From Yamagishiella unicocca (Eukaryota; Chlorophyta; Chlorophyceae; Chlamydomonadales; Volvocaceae), in NCBI GenBank assembly GCA_003116995.1, contig BDSL01000095.1:124001-188000 (forward strand): a stretch of 64,000 nucleotides of DNA, written 5' to 3'. The notes under the pieces are model-generated. The model saw only the letters and a list, made by a program, of their open reading frames with translations, did not search any database and had not been told where the DNA came from. Below, one piece after another: positions 23,101 to 34,090 of the stretch. Both the position numbers and the translations under genes were made by a program. Position 1 is the stretch's first letter. The number at the start of each line of letters is the position of its first letter.

Positions 23101-26100
23101 ATGGTTAAGGCTGGACTTGCAGCGATCGGGATTGTAGACAGGGTGTCTCAGGGAGTCATGGACCATGATGATGACGATCAACACATTAGCGTCATCCCGT
23201 GGGGAATCGTGCTGGATAACGTGTGGGCGCACCTGCGACCGGCTGACCGAGCATCAATTGCGGAATCCTGCAAGGAGGCGTGTACAATCATTCGCGGGAG
23301 GCTACAGACGCACGTGTGCCTCTATGTGTCTCGCTCTCTTGCAGAGCATCTGATGACGTCCAGCAAAGAAGGCCTGAAGGTAGGCGGCGCTTGGGCGGGA
23401 CATCACTTCAGGAACGGTACCCTATTGCCCCTATTCTCCGGACGTCGTGTCGTGCGCATTTCTCAAAAGCTGGTTGCATGTGGGGGGGAGGCCGGCTTCT
23501 GGCTTAGTTCGCTTTCACTCGAACCATTTGCATATGCGCCATCGCTGCCACTCCCCAGCGCTGGCACGCCCTATGGAATGAGCTGGCGATGGACGGAAGA
23601 GCAGCGCAACAGATCTTCCGTTTAACGCGTCGCGCACACTTCATCAAACGCCCCTTCGCCCACCATCACACCTCGCCCTCGCCGTACCCTCGCTCCCCTC
23701 GGCCCCCTCCCTCGCTGCCCCAACCCTCTGACCGCCACAGGCTCGCTACCCCTTCGCCAACCGCTTGTCTCTGCGCTTCGACCGCGAGGTAATGGAGGAT
23801 GAGGACGGCCCGGCCAGCAGCAACGAGGACCGCGGCCGGGCAGCTTGTTCCGTTCTGGCGGTGATGGGCAAGCACGAGGGCATCAAATCCTGCTGCCTGG
23901 ACCGTGAGTACGACACCCAGCTTATGGCGCACACATGGTTCAGGCCTGTACGGCGGTGTCGTTAGCATGGCTCGTTCACCGCAGGAAGGCTTGAAGCAGC
24001 GGTTGTAGTTTGTGTTGTGCCGATTCAAGAGCGGCATCAGCAGCTCCGTTGCTGCTACAATACGTGCATGCGCCACGCAGCCATACCGCTTTATGATTGT
24101 GCGTCGATCAGTCAGCTGCTGCCTGCCTGTCTGTCTGCCGCAGTGGCACCAGCACAGGACGGTGGCTCCGTCTCCAGCCTCACATCATCCCGCCGGCCCC
24201 CCCCCTCCGCTGCCCCAGCCCTCCCAATCCCCGCCCTCCCAATCCCCGCCGGCGCACCCCCTCTAGGCTGGGACTACTTGCCTCAGAACGCCGTGTACAG
24301 CCTGCTGGCTGCGCTGCCCTCCCTGGACTGCCTGGAGCTCAATCAGGCCCACCGTCTGGACCTGGACGCGCTGCTGCTGCCGGGGCTCACGAGCCTCACC
24401 TCCCTGCAGGTGGGCACTGGGCTGGCGCGGAGGTGGTGGCGGACAGACGGGGGAAGGGACAAGGAGGAGGAGGGGGGAGAGGAAAGAGGAGGGAGGAGGG
24501 AAGGGCGGTGTGAGGGCAGAGGCGTGGGCTGTGGATGGCCTGGAGCAGGGCCGGGCTGCGAGGGTTGTCCTGGACGGCCGGGGGGCTCCCCCTCGTGCGA
24601 CAGCATCTGTGTGCGGAGCGAGGAGAGCCAAGCAGGCTGTCAGGCCGCCAGGGCCGCAGCAGCCTTGGCCCGCGCCTCCACATCGCCGCACTCTGCGGCT
24701 CAGCCAAATAAGACAGGCGGCGAAGCGGGGAGGTGGCCTTGGGGGGGCGACATCGCGGCGGCCGGCAGCTGCGAATGCTGCCGTTGCTTGCGGCGGCTCA
24801 CGCGAGGCGCGCTCTGTAACCAACAGCAGCAGTACGTTAGTGGCACTAGCAGGCACCCACTCAATTGTGGCGGTTGTAGCAACGGAGTACGGAGCCGCGT
24901 ACCATGGCCGCGCGTACCATGGCCCCGCGGGTGTGGGTCCCACGGGTTGTCGGTGATTGAGGTCCGAGCTCTTCGCCTCGCCCTATCCAAACCTGCCCCC
25001 TCCCCCCCCGACATCACCTCTCCCTCACAGGCCAATGCGGATCACATCCTCATGGCGCCCGACCTGCTGCGGTCTGCGCCGGTGCTCACCCTGCTGCGGG
25101 AGCTACGACTGAGCGGGTTGCAGGTGCAGGGGAGCGGGGGTGTGGGGATAGACGGGGACAGGTGGGGTAACTGGGACATGGCCCGCGGGCTCCGTGACTG
25201 GTAACCGCCGCCCCCTCCCCGGACCCGCCGCACCCTCCAGGTCAACGATCAGCCAGTAGATAACGACCTGTGCCAGGCGCTTGGTGCGCTGACGGGTCTC
25301 AGCCACCTGGAGCTAGTGACCTACAGGTGAGGGACGGAGGCAGGGGCAGGGAGGGCTGGAGGGAGGGCTGGAGGAGCAGGGAGGGGTAGCGTGAAAACCG
25401 GTGACACGAAAACGACAGGGGAGGGGTAGGGAGGGGTAGGGAGGGCTGAAGGGAGGGGCAGATAGAGACGGTACGGTGGCGGGGTGGCCGGCAGGGGGGT
25501 GAGCCACCAGGGCGATGAGGGCAGGAGCGTACGGCGCACCTGTGAGAAGCAGTGGGGACAAATCGGATAAAGGGGAGGCGGCTTTCGACAGTTCCTTGTG
25601 TAGGCCCCTCAGGTGGGGAACTTACAACGGCCAGACGCTTTCCCAGCCCAGCACAAACCGCCTACCTGCATGCGGCGGACCCCTCGGCGCACAGCTCCTC
25701 TGGGTCCTGACCGTTGGTGTCGTACCCGCTGCAAACCAGACCCCAAACCCTGCTTCCCCTCACCAGCGCCGCCACGCGCCAGGGGATCGTGGCCCTGCGC
25801 GGCATCCACAACGAGACCCTCCGCGGCCACCCACTGGCTCGCCTGCCCGCTGCCCTGGCGGGCCTTACGGGTCTGCGCGTTCTGGTGGTCAGCGACCAGC
25901 ACATGGAGAGGCGCACCGCCAACGCCATCCTGGGGGCCCTCACGGGGCTCAGGGCGCTGGAGGAGCTGGTCATGCCGGAGACGAGGGTGAGGACTGAGGA
26001 GAACGAGGGCCGGGGCGGGGAGGGGACGGGAGAGGAGGGGTCTGGCAGAAGGGAGAGCCCGGCCGTGTATTGGTGGTGTCCGCGGGAGGGTGGGCAGGAG

Positions 26101-28011
26101 AGGGTACCGCGCGCCCTTGTCGCTGAGGAACCGCTGCGCGCTGCCAATGGAAGCACCATTAGCGCCTTCACCCGCCTGGTCCTGTCTCTGCCCTTCCCGC
26201 TTCCCCTTCCCCCGTGCTCGGGCTGCAGACCCGGGAGGAGGGGTGGCTGGCGCTGCAGAAGCTGACGAGCCTGACCCGGGTGCACCTGTACAGCATCGAG
26301 CTCAGGGGCCAGGTGGGCCGGGGCTGTGGGATTGGCGGGGGGATGGGGCGGCAGGGGGGATGACGTGTGCGCGGGAGGAACTGGGGGGTGGGCAGACGGG
26401 GTGGCGGGCATAAATGGACGCATACGGTAGTCCCACGCGAGCGGTTTTGAGGGGCCTTCCGAGACAGCATGAGGTCCGATCGCTCGCTTCCGTAACCACC
26501 CACGCGCTGTACCCCTGCAACCTTACATGCCACCACCACTACCACCACCACCACCACCACCACCACCACCACCACCACCACCCACCCACCCACCCACCCA
26601 CCCGCGTGTCGCCGCCAGACCCGCGCCAAGGCCCCCGGTTCCATCAGCTGGTGGCGCAAGCTGCGGCTTGAGGACACCTGCCTGCCCGAGCTGGCGGCCT
26701 TCATGCCGGTGCCGGGACTGGCCTCCTTCATCGCCACGCTCTACATGCGCTACGGGGACGGCCCCGTGCCCCCGCGCGACTTCGCGGGCATGGACCGGGT
26801 GCTGGCCACGCTAGGAGCGGCGGAGGAGGTGGGGCGGGTCCATGGGAGGGCTAGGGTGGGTGCGGGAGGGAGGGGTTCCTTGGAAGGGGCGCACGGAGCG
26901 GGATGCAGGGGCCAGGGAAGCAACGTGGCTGCGTGGAAGGACAGGTGGCCGGAGGCGGGAACTCCCGTCCTCCTCCCCTCCTTGTCCTGCTGCCTCAGTT
27001 CCTCCGCTCCTTGTCCTGCTGCCTCAGTTCCTCCCCTCCTTGTCCTGCTGCCTCAGTTCCTCCTCCCCTTGTCCTGCTGCCTCAGTTCCTCCTCGCGCGC
27101 CGATCCTCACGTGCCGTTTCCCACACACCCGCTCCGCCAGGTGCGGCTGTGGCTGGAGCTGGACTGCGACATCTGGCCCGGCCTGTCCCGCATCCTGGGC
27201 CAGCTGCCCGGGCTGGCGGAGGCGGTGGTGCGCACCCGCCACCCGCACACCTTCGATGCCCGCGACCTGTCCTGCCTGGCGGCTGCGGCCACCCGGCTGC
27301 TGTACCTGGACATCAACAACTCGGCCATATCGGACGAGGGGCTTCGACCACTGGAGGGGCTGCCGCAGCTGACCAAGGTGCGGAGGGGAAACGGGAGGAA
27401 GTCCAACCAGTTTCCTTCATCAGGCATTGCACCAAGCCACACAGAGCGGCTCCTAAACCTGCGCCCTTCCTGGACTGCCCCCCCCCCCGCCCTGGACATA
27501 CACGGGGTTTTCCTTGCAATCCCCGCCCTGGACTGGCCCCCCTCCCTGCCCGCAGGTCTGCCTGGGTCTGGCGGAGCGACCCAACCAGGTCGGCCACACA
27601 CCCGAGGCAGTGCAGTGGCTGGCTACCCTCCTGGCTACACGGCGTCGCCCCTCGCTGCTGGTGGCGCCGCACCTGCTGGACTGCGAGCTGGAGCAGCTGG
27701 AGGAGTGGCAGGCGGAGGACCCTGTGACCCGCGGGTCGGTGACCGTGGCGGAGGCGCTGCCCCACCTGGAGCTGCCGCTCCCCGGCGACCCGGCCGTGTC
27801 CGCTGGGCCGTTCTTCAGGAGCAACGACGGCGGAGGCGGGGGCGACGGCGGGGAGGGCGGCAGGCTGGGCGGCAGGTTCCAGGGGCACGTCGCAGCCGGG
27901 GGGGTGAGCGGGGGCAACCCCAGCGGCACGCACGGCATGGTGGAGCCGGATGATCCGCTGGTGCTGCTCAGCAACAGCGTCAACGACTTCTTCCTGCGGG
28001 TGGACCTGTGA
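23101..28011 (+). CDS. F-box-like leucine-rich-repeat protein B, 10 exons
   Basis: Probable protein-interaction or SCF-type receptor. Exons 23101-23379, 23741-23903, 24144-24409, 25031-25123, 25241-25326, 25767-25986, 26229-26312, 26619-26828, 27141-27377 and 27556-28011 join in phase to about 697 residues. The N-terminus resembles an F-box (ISVIPWGIVLDNVWAHLRPA then DRASIAESCKEACTIIRGRL). LRR-like segments follow: LPSLDCLELNQAHRLDLDAL, LTLLRELRLSGLQV, LTGLSHLELV, LTGLRVLVVSDQHMERRTAN, LTSLTRVHLYSIEL and ATRLLYLDINNSAISDEGL. Intron 8 carries a fourfold repeat of acceptor-like sequence and intron 7 a CCA/CCCA array. The tail is Gly-rich and ends SNSVNDFFLRVDL. Gene order, the F-box-like start and similar C-terminal sequence mark it as a relative of the divergent gene A. 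F-box assignment is by pattern only. Confidence 0.78.
26526..26603 (+). repeat. (CCA)n then (CCCA)n microsatellite
   Basis: A run of CCA triplets passes into CCCA tetranucleotides inside intron 7 of LRR gene B, ending 16 bases before exon 8. It also serves as the pyrimidine-rich tract before the acceptor. The polyHis frame across it is not coding. Confidence 0.9.
26974..27094 (+). repeat. Four tandem copies of a 29-30-base acceptor-like unit
   Basis: Units around CTTGTCCTGCTGCCTCAGTT repeat four times in intron 8 of LRR gene B. Each includes a pyrimidine tract followed by CAG, so each resembles a 3' splice site. The acceptor that keeps the frame is further on, before 27141. Confidence 0.85.
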
Positions 28012-31000
28012 GGCGCGGAGGGGCGAGCGAGGGGGCAGCAGCAGCGCTGGTGGCGCTCGAGCGCTGGGTCTCCTGGCGCGGCGCTCCTGAGTCGTGGCGC
28101 GCGTATGTTAAATGTGTAGGGGGGAGGCAGGAAGAAAGGGACCGGGAACATGGAACGCTGCATGGAAGTGGCGTTTCAGAGAGGGCGGGAGTCAACGGGG
28201 TGAGTCAACGGGGGCGAGTCAACGCTCAGGGGGTGGGAGATAATGGCATGAGGGCCGCGGTGGTGGTGACCCAAGGGACATCCAAACGCATCTGAAGTAG
28301 GTAGGTAGGTAGGTAGGGGCAGTGTGAGCGACCGCCAGAGGGGTGCCCAAGTAGTGATGTGCTTTGCAGTGGGGCCGCAGGCGGGAAGCAAGGACACCGG
28401 CGCGAGGGGCTCCCAGCCATGCGACTGGTGGTCAAAGAGGGGCGCTGGAATGGCGGGAGGCCATGAGGAAGCGATGAGAGGAGAGCGGGGCGAAGGCGAA
28501 GATGTGGGAGGATGTCGCAGAGGAGATGGCGACTGGTTGGGTCAGTTGTGTTGACCTTAATAAAATTGAAGAGTTTGCAGACGGATCCCCGAGCAGGGTG
28601 CCTCGGGCGCGCCGTGGGACGGCCAGGGCGCCGCTGCCTGATTGCCGGCCCGGGTTCGGGTGCCGTACGTTGCCATGGCAAGTGCATGTCCCGTGTATTG
28701 CGCGTTGCTGCAGCCGTGGGTAGGATGCTTTTGGCGCCTGAACGCCTCATGCCGGTGGTGGTGGTGGTGGTGCTGCTTCTGGTGACATTATGGACATGTT
28801 GAGGCTTGGGAGGGAGCGCGGATGATCGTCGTACAGTGCCGTACAGCATTGGTTATGACCGCAGGAGGTGTTGCGCCTTTGCGACTCGATGCGCCAACGT
28901 ATGGTATCCCGTACAGTAGTTCGTCAGATAGCAGTCCATTGTCATGATGGCAAAGCAGGTCGCAAGCAGCTGTTTGCACATGTGTAGCAGTTTACTAGCA
29001 GCTTCAGCGGCGAGGAGGGCAACATGATCGGGTGCGCAGACGTGTGGGGGCCGGAGAGCCCCGTCCATCGCATCCCAGTGTGGCGAACGAGCCTTACGGG
29101 CTGACAGGGCCCCAGCCATATTGATGCGCTCTAGGAGGGGGAGCAGCGGCGGAGGGCAGGAGGGAGGGAGCGAAAGCGATACGGCCAGAGAACATGGTGG
29201 GTGGAGGCCTAAGCGAGCGAGGATGGCTGTACGGTGAAGGCGATGCGGCCTGCACGGTGGCGGTACGGCACACATGGCGCGCGACGGTTGACCGCATCAT
29301 GTGGTCCCGTAAGACGCCTGTGAGGCTGTGCCAAAGCTGATAGGCAGTAATCGTCGAGAGCGCGGATGGCGTCCTTGGTTCTCGTCCAGCGGCCTCAACC
29401 CCTCATCCCACTCCCGCTAGGACGTGCCCTCCCACACAGGGCACAGTCCACTTCGTCTCGCATCCCCTATGAGCCTGGGCCTCCGCAATCTCCGGCCTGA
29501 AGGCCGTGATGTGGGCCAGGCCCCTTGGGCCTACACAGCACACGGAGGCGAGCGAACGCGAGCACGGAGAAAACGTGCTCCCTCGGGTGTCTCCACAAAC
29601 TCCCACAGGCCGTCACAGATCAGACGGGCACGCACTGCCGCCGCCGCCAATTGTCATCCCGCTTCGCCCTTCAAGGGGCAACAACGCTCCGCCGCCACCT
29701 GCTGCGCCCAAGCTGCCGGAGTGCCCTGTCGTGCAGTGGCCCTGCAAGTAATGCAGCACACGCTGGCAGCTTGTACTCAGTCGCCCAACCGCTGTATTAG
29801 GCGGTTAGGAAAGAGCGATAGCCGCCTTCCCCATTAATATGCACAGCCTGACAGGTGGAAAATTCGTATAGTCACATCCACAAATACTTTGATATATGCG
29901 AGCCAGGTGGCGTAAGGTTTCGTTGTCGGCCAATGAGACTGCAAACTATAAATAGTCGAATATATGAAGCAGAACGAATGCGAGGTCCCCCCCCCCTCGG
30001 CGAGGCGTCGTCAACTAAGTAAACCCGGTGGAGCTACGGGGCCTGCCAGCGGATGCCTTCCCCTCAGATGCCTCCGGGATCTCCACCGCTGCGTGCACAG
30101 CGACACTGAGGGAGTTGTGAGTGCCATGGTGGCCCGGTGCCCCCGTGGGGTCACGACTGCCTAACCCATCACCAACGAGTCCCTGCCCTGCCTACCAGCG
30201 CCAAGCCGGCGCCGCGGGCACATGGGCTTGCCGCCGCAGCCCAGTAAGTAGTACCCCAGTGACGGCATGGTGTTGTGTCCGGCGCTTTCCTTGCGTACGG
30301 TACGAGACTCGCGGTTTGAAGTCCACGAGGAAGACACGAGGTACCAAAGGCTCGACGACTTATCCCTCCCATGTCCAGCAACCGAAGAATCCATCAATTG
30401 CTCGTTTTGCCGCATCGCATGCCCTAGCAGCAGCAGGTGCCCCGCAAAGCCTCAGCTGGCACCGGCGCAGCAGCCGCCTCACCGGCATCCGAACCACACC
30501 GCACTCGCTCGCAGAGGTATATGCACCATGCAGCGAGCGACAAGGAAGTCATACACTCATACACCTGTCCCCGTTCGCAGGTCAGTTCAGCAGCAGTCAC
30601 ACGCCACACAGGTCGCAAGTGTGCTCCACGGTCCCGCCCGACCTTGCAAGCCACCCCAAACACGGGTTTTCCTTACAACCCACCCAAAACGTCACAAGTG
30701 GTGATGTATCAGTAAACTAGCCCGTCGGCATTGCGCTGCCTGCACTGCTCGCAGCTCACGTTTTCTACACACGGCCCGTAGCCTACCCGAGATGTCGACA
30801 GTACCCTACCTTCAAATACGGTACAGCAGGTACGCTGCGCTGCGCCTGCTGCCGCGTCATCGCGCACGTCACCGCATTGAGCCCCCCGGCCGTCGCCCCG
30901 GAGGGCAGCCCGCTAGCCCCCTAGCCAGCCATCCAGCCAGCAGGCCATAGGAAGCCGGCCTGCTAGCCATAGGAAGCCGGCCTGCTAGCCATAGGAAGCC

Positions 31001-31138
31001 GGCCTGCTAGCCATAGGAAGCCGGCCTGCTAGCCATAGGAAGCCGGCCTGCTAGCCATAGGAAGCCGGCCTGCTAGCCATAGGAAGCCGGCCTGCTAGCC
31101 ATAGGAAGCCGGCCTGCTAGCCATAGGAAGCCGGCCTG
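28012..31138. other. Intergenic, no gene recognised
   Basis: About 3.1 kb between convergent genes. Open frames of 60-250 codons occur on both strands but show no family motif and overlap one another. Includes a small (GTAG)n run at 28297-28317, a GTG run near 28757-28773 and the 22-base minisatellite at its right end. A TTACA at 30673-30677 would be a minus-strand TGTAA signal for the membrane protein gene. Confidence 0.4.
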
Positions 31139-31166
31139 CTAGCCATAGGAAGCCGGCCTGCTAGCC
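30946..31166. repeat. 22-base minisatellite overlapping a gene's 3' end
   Basis: About ten copies of AGCCGGCCTGCTAGCCATAGGA in near-perfect tandem. The last copies contain the stop codon and final residues (SRPASYG) of the minus-strand membrane protein gene, so the array straddles the coding end and its 3' UTR. Confidence 0.93.
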
Positions 31167-33112
31167 TCGCCCGCTCCGGCGCCCTGCGCAACCACGACCA
31201 CGGTCTGGTCCTGGTACGGCTGCTGGTACGGCTGCTCGTACGGCTGCTCGTACGGCTGCTCGTATGGCTGCTTGAGCAGCGGCGCGCAGTCTGCCTCGGC
31301 GTAACCGCCGTCGTACACCTGGGGCCCGCCGGCGGCCGCAGCCGTCCCCACGACGGCTGCATCGTCTAGCGGCTGATGGCGGTTGTGGTCGTGGTGGTGG
31401 GCTGAGGACGAGCTGAGTTTGATCCGGGCGATGTCCGCGAGCTCCGCACGCAGCAGCAGCGCGCGTTCGCGCTTGGCCTTGGCGAATTCGGCTGCGGCAT
31501 TCATAAGCAGGAACGAGGCGCCGGCCCACAGCATGAATGCCCCTGCCACCGCGGCGCCCAGGGCCTCGTGTGCATCCTCCGAGTACCGCAGCGCAGCGCC
31601 GATGGTGGTCGCCGCGCAGATACAAATGTCCCGCTGTACGGCGACAAAATCAGGTACGGCAAAGGGACGCACGGGGCGGGGAGGACGAGCGTGAGTGTCT
31701 GGTTGGGCAGTTGTGAGTGAGTGCAGTCTCGCGTAGTTGACACATGGACGTTGCGTGCGCGCTAGGTAGCACCCGAGGGCGCTCGGCACGCGACGGCAGC
31801 GTGCGTGCCTGCTCCACTCCTTCCCACAACGGCACGGCAGGTAGCCCTCCCCAGCCACCAACGCACCTCTAAGAAGTACTCGAGCAGCTTCAGGTTGAGG
31901 CAATTCGATGCACAGGAGGTCGCATTCGCGGAATCAGTCATGGGCGGCATGGGCGGGAACGGTGGCCACGCGGGGCCGGAACCCTCCAGGTCAGAGTTCG
32001 GCGTCGTCTCGGAAACAAACCCTTGCACGGCCGTCCTGGTCTTGTTTTGGATTCTCTGCCCCGCATCGATCAGCTTCTGAGCGGACTGGGCGCTCAGCCG
32101 CAGGATGCCGGTGGCCGAGTACGTGGCACCGAACCTGATGGACGTTGTGGCAGTTGGGCAGCGGGTGCGGGGTAATTTGAGAGGGGCCGTAGGCCGCACG
32201 AAGCAAAGCCACAAACAACTCCGGCATGGGGGCCCGGCGGCGGAACTGTTAAATAGGGCGACGGTGCTGGCAAGTTGGTTCACGCTTACGGACGCCAGCC
32301 CACCATGCCGTACATGCAGGCCCCAATCCCTCGCTTACCAGATACAGCTGAAGAAGAACACAAACATCAGCAGCACCATCAGCAGCCACCAGATTACAGT
32401 CAGGAAGGCCGAGATGCCCATCCAGTATTTGGACCCGCGGGTCGCCCGGCCTGCGGCGGCCGCGCGCATGGGGAGTTGCGTCACGGCATGCGGTGGCATC
32501 GTTTTATTGTGCAGCTGAGAGGTGGTGTTACGACGTCACGACATCGCAAGTCGGGCACTTCGTGAGAGCCATCTGCAGTGAAGCTAGGAAGAGAACGATG
32601 CATCCAGGCGCCGCAACGCGAACATAAGAACTGCAAGATCGCAATCCATCCGAAGAAAGATTGGGCGCGTTCCCATGCTGAACACAACATGGGAGGCCCT
32701 CCCTTCCCAGACGGGCCCCCGGGCGAAGCCCCAGCACGACCCGGTCCACCGAGAGGTCCGCGCGTTCCGATGCCGATAGATGAAGGCAGCAACGGCGCCA
32801 CGTACGAGCCATGTCGTACATACCCATGCGGTCGACGGCCCGCTCCGTGCACGACCTGCCGCAGCTGACCGCCAGCATCCCCGTGGCCATCACACAGCAC
32901 AGCACCACTGCGAACACCGCCACCCTCCGAGCCACGAGGGTGTAGGCGTCGATGTTGATCTGGAGGACCCACAGCAGCTTGGTGGTGAAGCTCAGGGATT
33001 TCACCGCCCCCACACCCCTGCGTGTGAGGAACAAATATGTGGGAGGTATCGTGACGCCCAACGGGAGCAGCCGGGGGGTCAGGATTGCTTCGGTGACGCC
33101 GTGCCTGAAATG
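31139..33112 (-). CDS. Multi-pass membrane protein of unrecognised family (5' end uncertain)
   Basis: No family is recognised. Three exons are well supported in phase: about 32512-32339, 32134-31867 and 31633-31139 (minus). An upstream exon from about 33110 contains TLVARRVAVFAVVLCCVMAT, but its join to the next exon and the true start were not resolved. Seen: a hydrophobic helix GISAFLTVIWWLLMVLLMFV, an Asn/Cys-rich likely luminal or extracellular loop (NATSCASNCLNLKLL), another helix AVAGAFMLWAGASFLLMN, then a charged cytosolic tail with polySer, His/Asp, and five near-identical 12-base repeats coding QPYE/QPYQ. The layout distantly recalls Tweety-like or other four- to five-helix membrane proteins, but this is only an impression. 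The stop codon lies inside a minisatellite. Confidence 0.6.
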
Positions 33113-33776
33113 AGACGGACAGTCCTAGAGAGGCAGCGCCGGTACGGGACAGGGGATGCGGATATGGGTTCAACGGAAAGAGCGCGCCGTTGTCCCCTAC
33201 GCGCACGCCAGGACGGGGATTTGTGTGTTTGGATTTGGATTGGCGAGGGGTTCCTATTGACGGCTGCTGGTCACCAGGATTGAGAGCGTGGGCTTACAGG
33301 ACTAATCCGCCGTTCAGGAAAAGCCGGAGGGAACGTGTTGCGCCAGGTGCGTAGGATTTAAGCAATGGCCACTGGGCAGGGAAGGGCGCGCCAGCGTAGG
33401 AGGCCCCTCTTCGCTCCGCAGCTCAACGACCGGCCGAGGCTTTGTGCTTGTGATCGTGCTTGTGAAGTAAGGGAAGGCGGGGTAGAAGCAAGTGGCCTCA
33501 CCATGCAATCGTACCCACGACGACAATGACCCAGGAGATGAGCGAAAGCCATGGGACATAGACGACATGTCTTCGCTGCTGCGAAAGTTTGAGCGTTATA
33601 TGCGAAGTATCCTCCATCCTAGCTAGGGAATGAAGCGAGCAAAAGTTGGCAGGACGCAGCCCGCGGCCCTATTAATCAAGGATCATATGATAGTGGCTAT
33701 GATTGTGTCCCGTTATGGGGTTGCATTTTCACACAGCTATTCAGGTTGCGATTCCGGCGAAAGCTCCCCCCCCTCG
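33113..33776. other. Upstream flank of the membrane protein gene
   Basis: It may hold the missing first exon or exons of the minus-strand membrane protein gene. A minus frame at 33568-33314 has no recognisable content. Nothing else is supported. Confidence 0.3.
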
Positions 33777-34090
33777 CCCGGAAGACCAGGGCCCCGGAAC
33801 AGAATCCAGCTAACAAACTACGGTGTGGTCAAGAGCGCGGAACAGGCTAGCTAATGCTTCTATCGATAGCTTTTATTTAGCGCAACGCAGGCACAGTCTG
33901 GTAAAAGGTAACTGTGATTGCCGGACAAAGGTCACACAACACGAGGACAACTCACGAACTAGTTCGGTGGCTTGCGAAGAATAAACCATGCTCAACCACA
34001 TAAACTGATGCATTAGCTAGCCTGTTCCGCGCTCTTGACCACGCCGTAGTTTGTTACCTGGATTCTGTTCCGGGGCCCTGGTCTTCCGGG
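33777..34090. repeat. 81-base near-perfect inverted repeat with 152-base loop
   Basis: Left arm 33777-33857 and right arm 34010-34090 are reverse complements with two mismatches in 81 bases (79 of 81). The similarity continues outward through a C-run/G-run. The loop (33858-34009) is lower in GC and has no ORF. Transcribed from either strand it would fold into a long hairpin. This fits a long small-RNA precursor of the type known in Chlamydomonas, or a foldback/MITE-like element. No obvious target-site duplication was seen. Confidence 0.9.

Noticed and set aside
26526..26603. Polyhistidine metal-binding segment
   Set aside because: The CCA run is in an intron of LRR gene B; the coding frame resumes at 26619.
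30946..31166. CRISPR-like array
   Set aside because: Units are directly adjacent with no unique spacers; the same holds for the 13-, 15- and 27-base arrays. The genome is eukaryotic.
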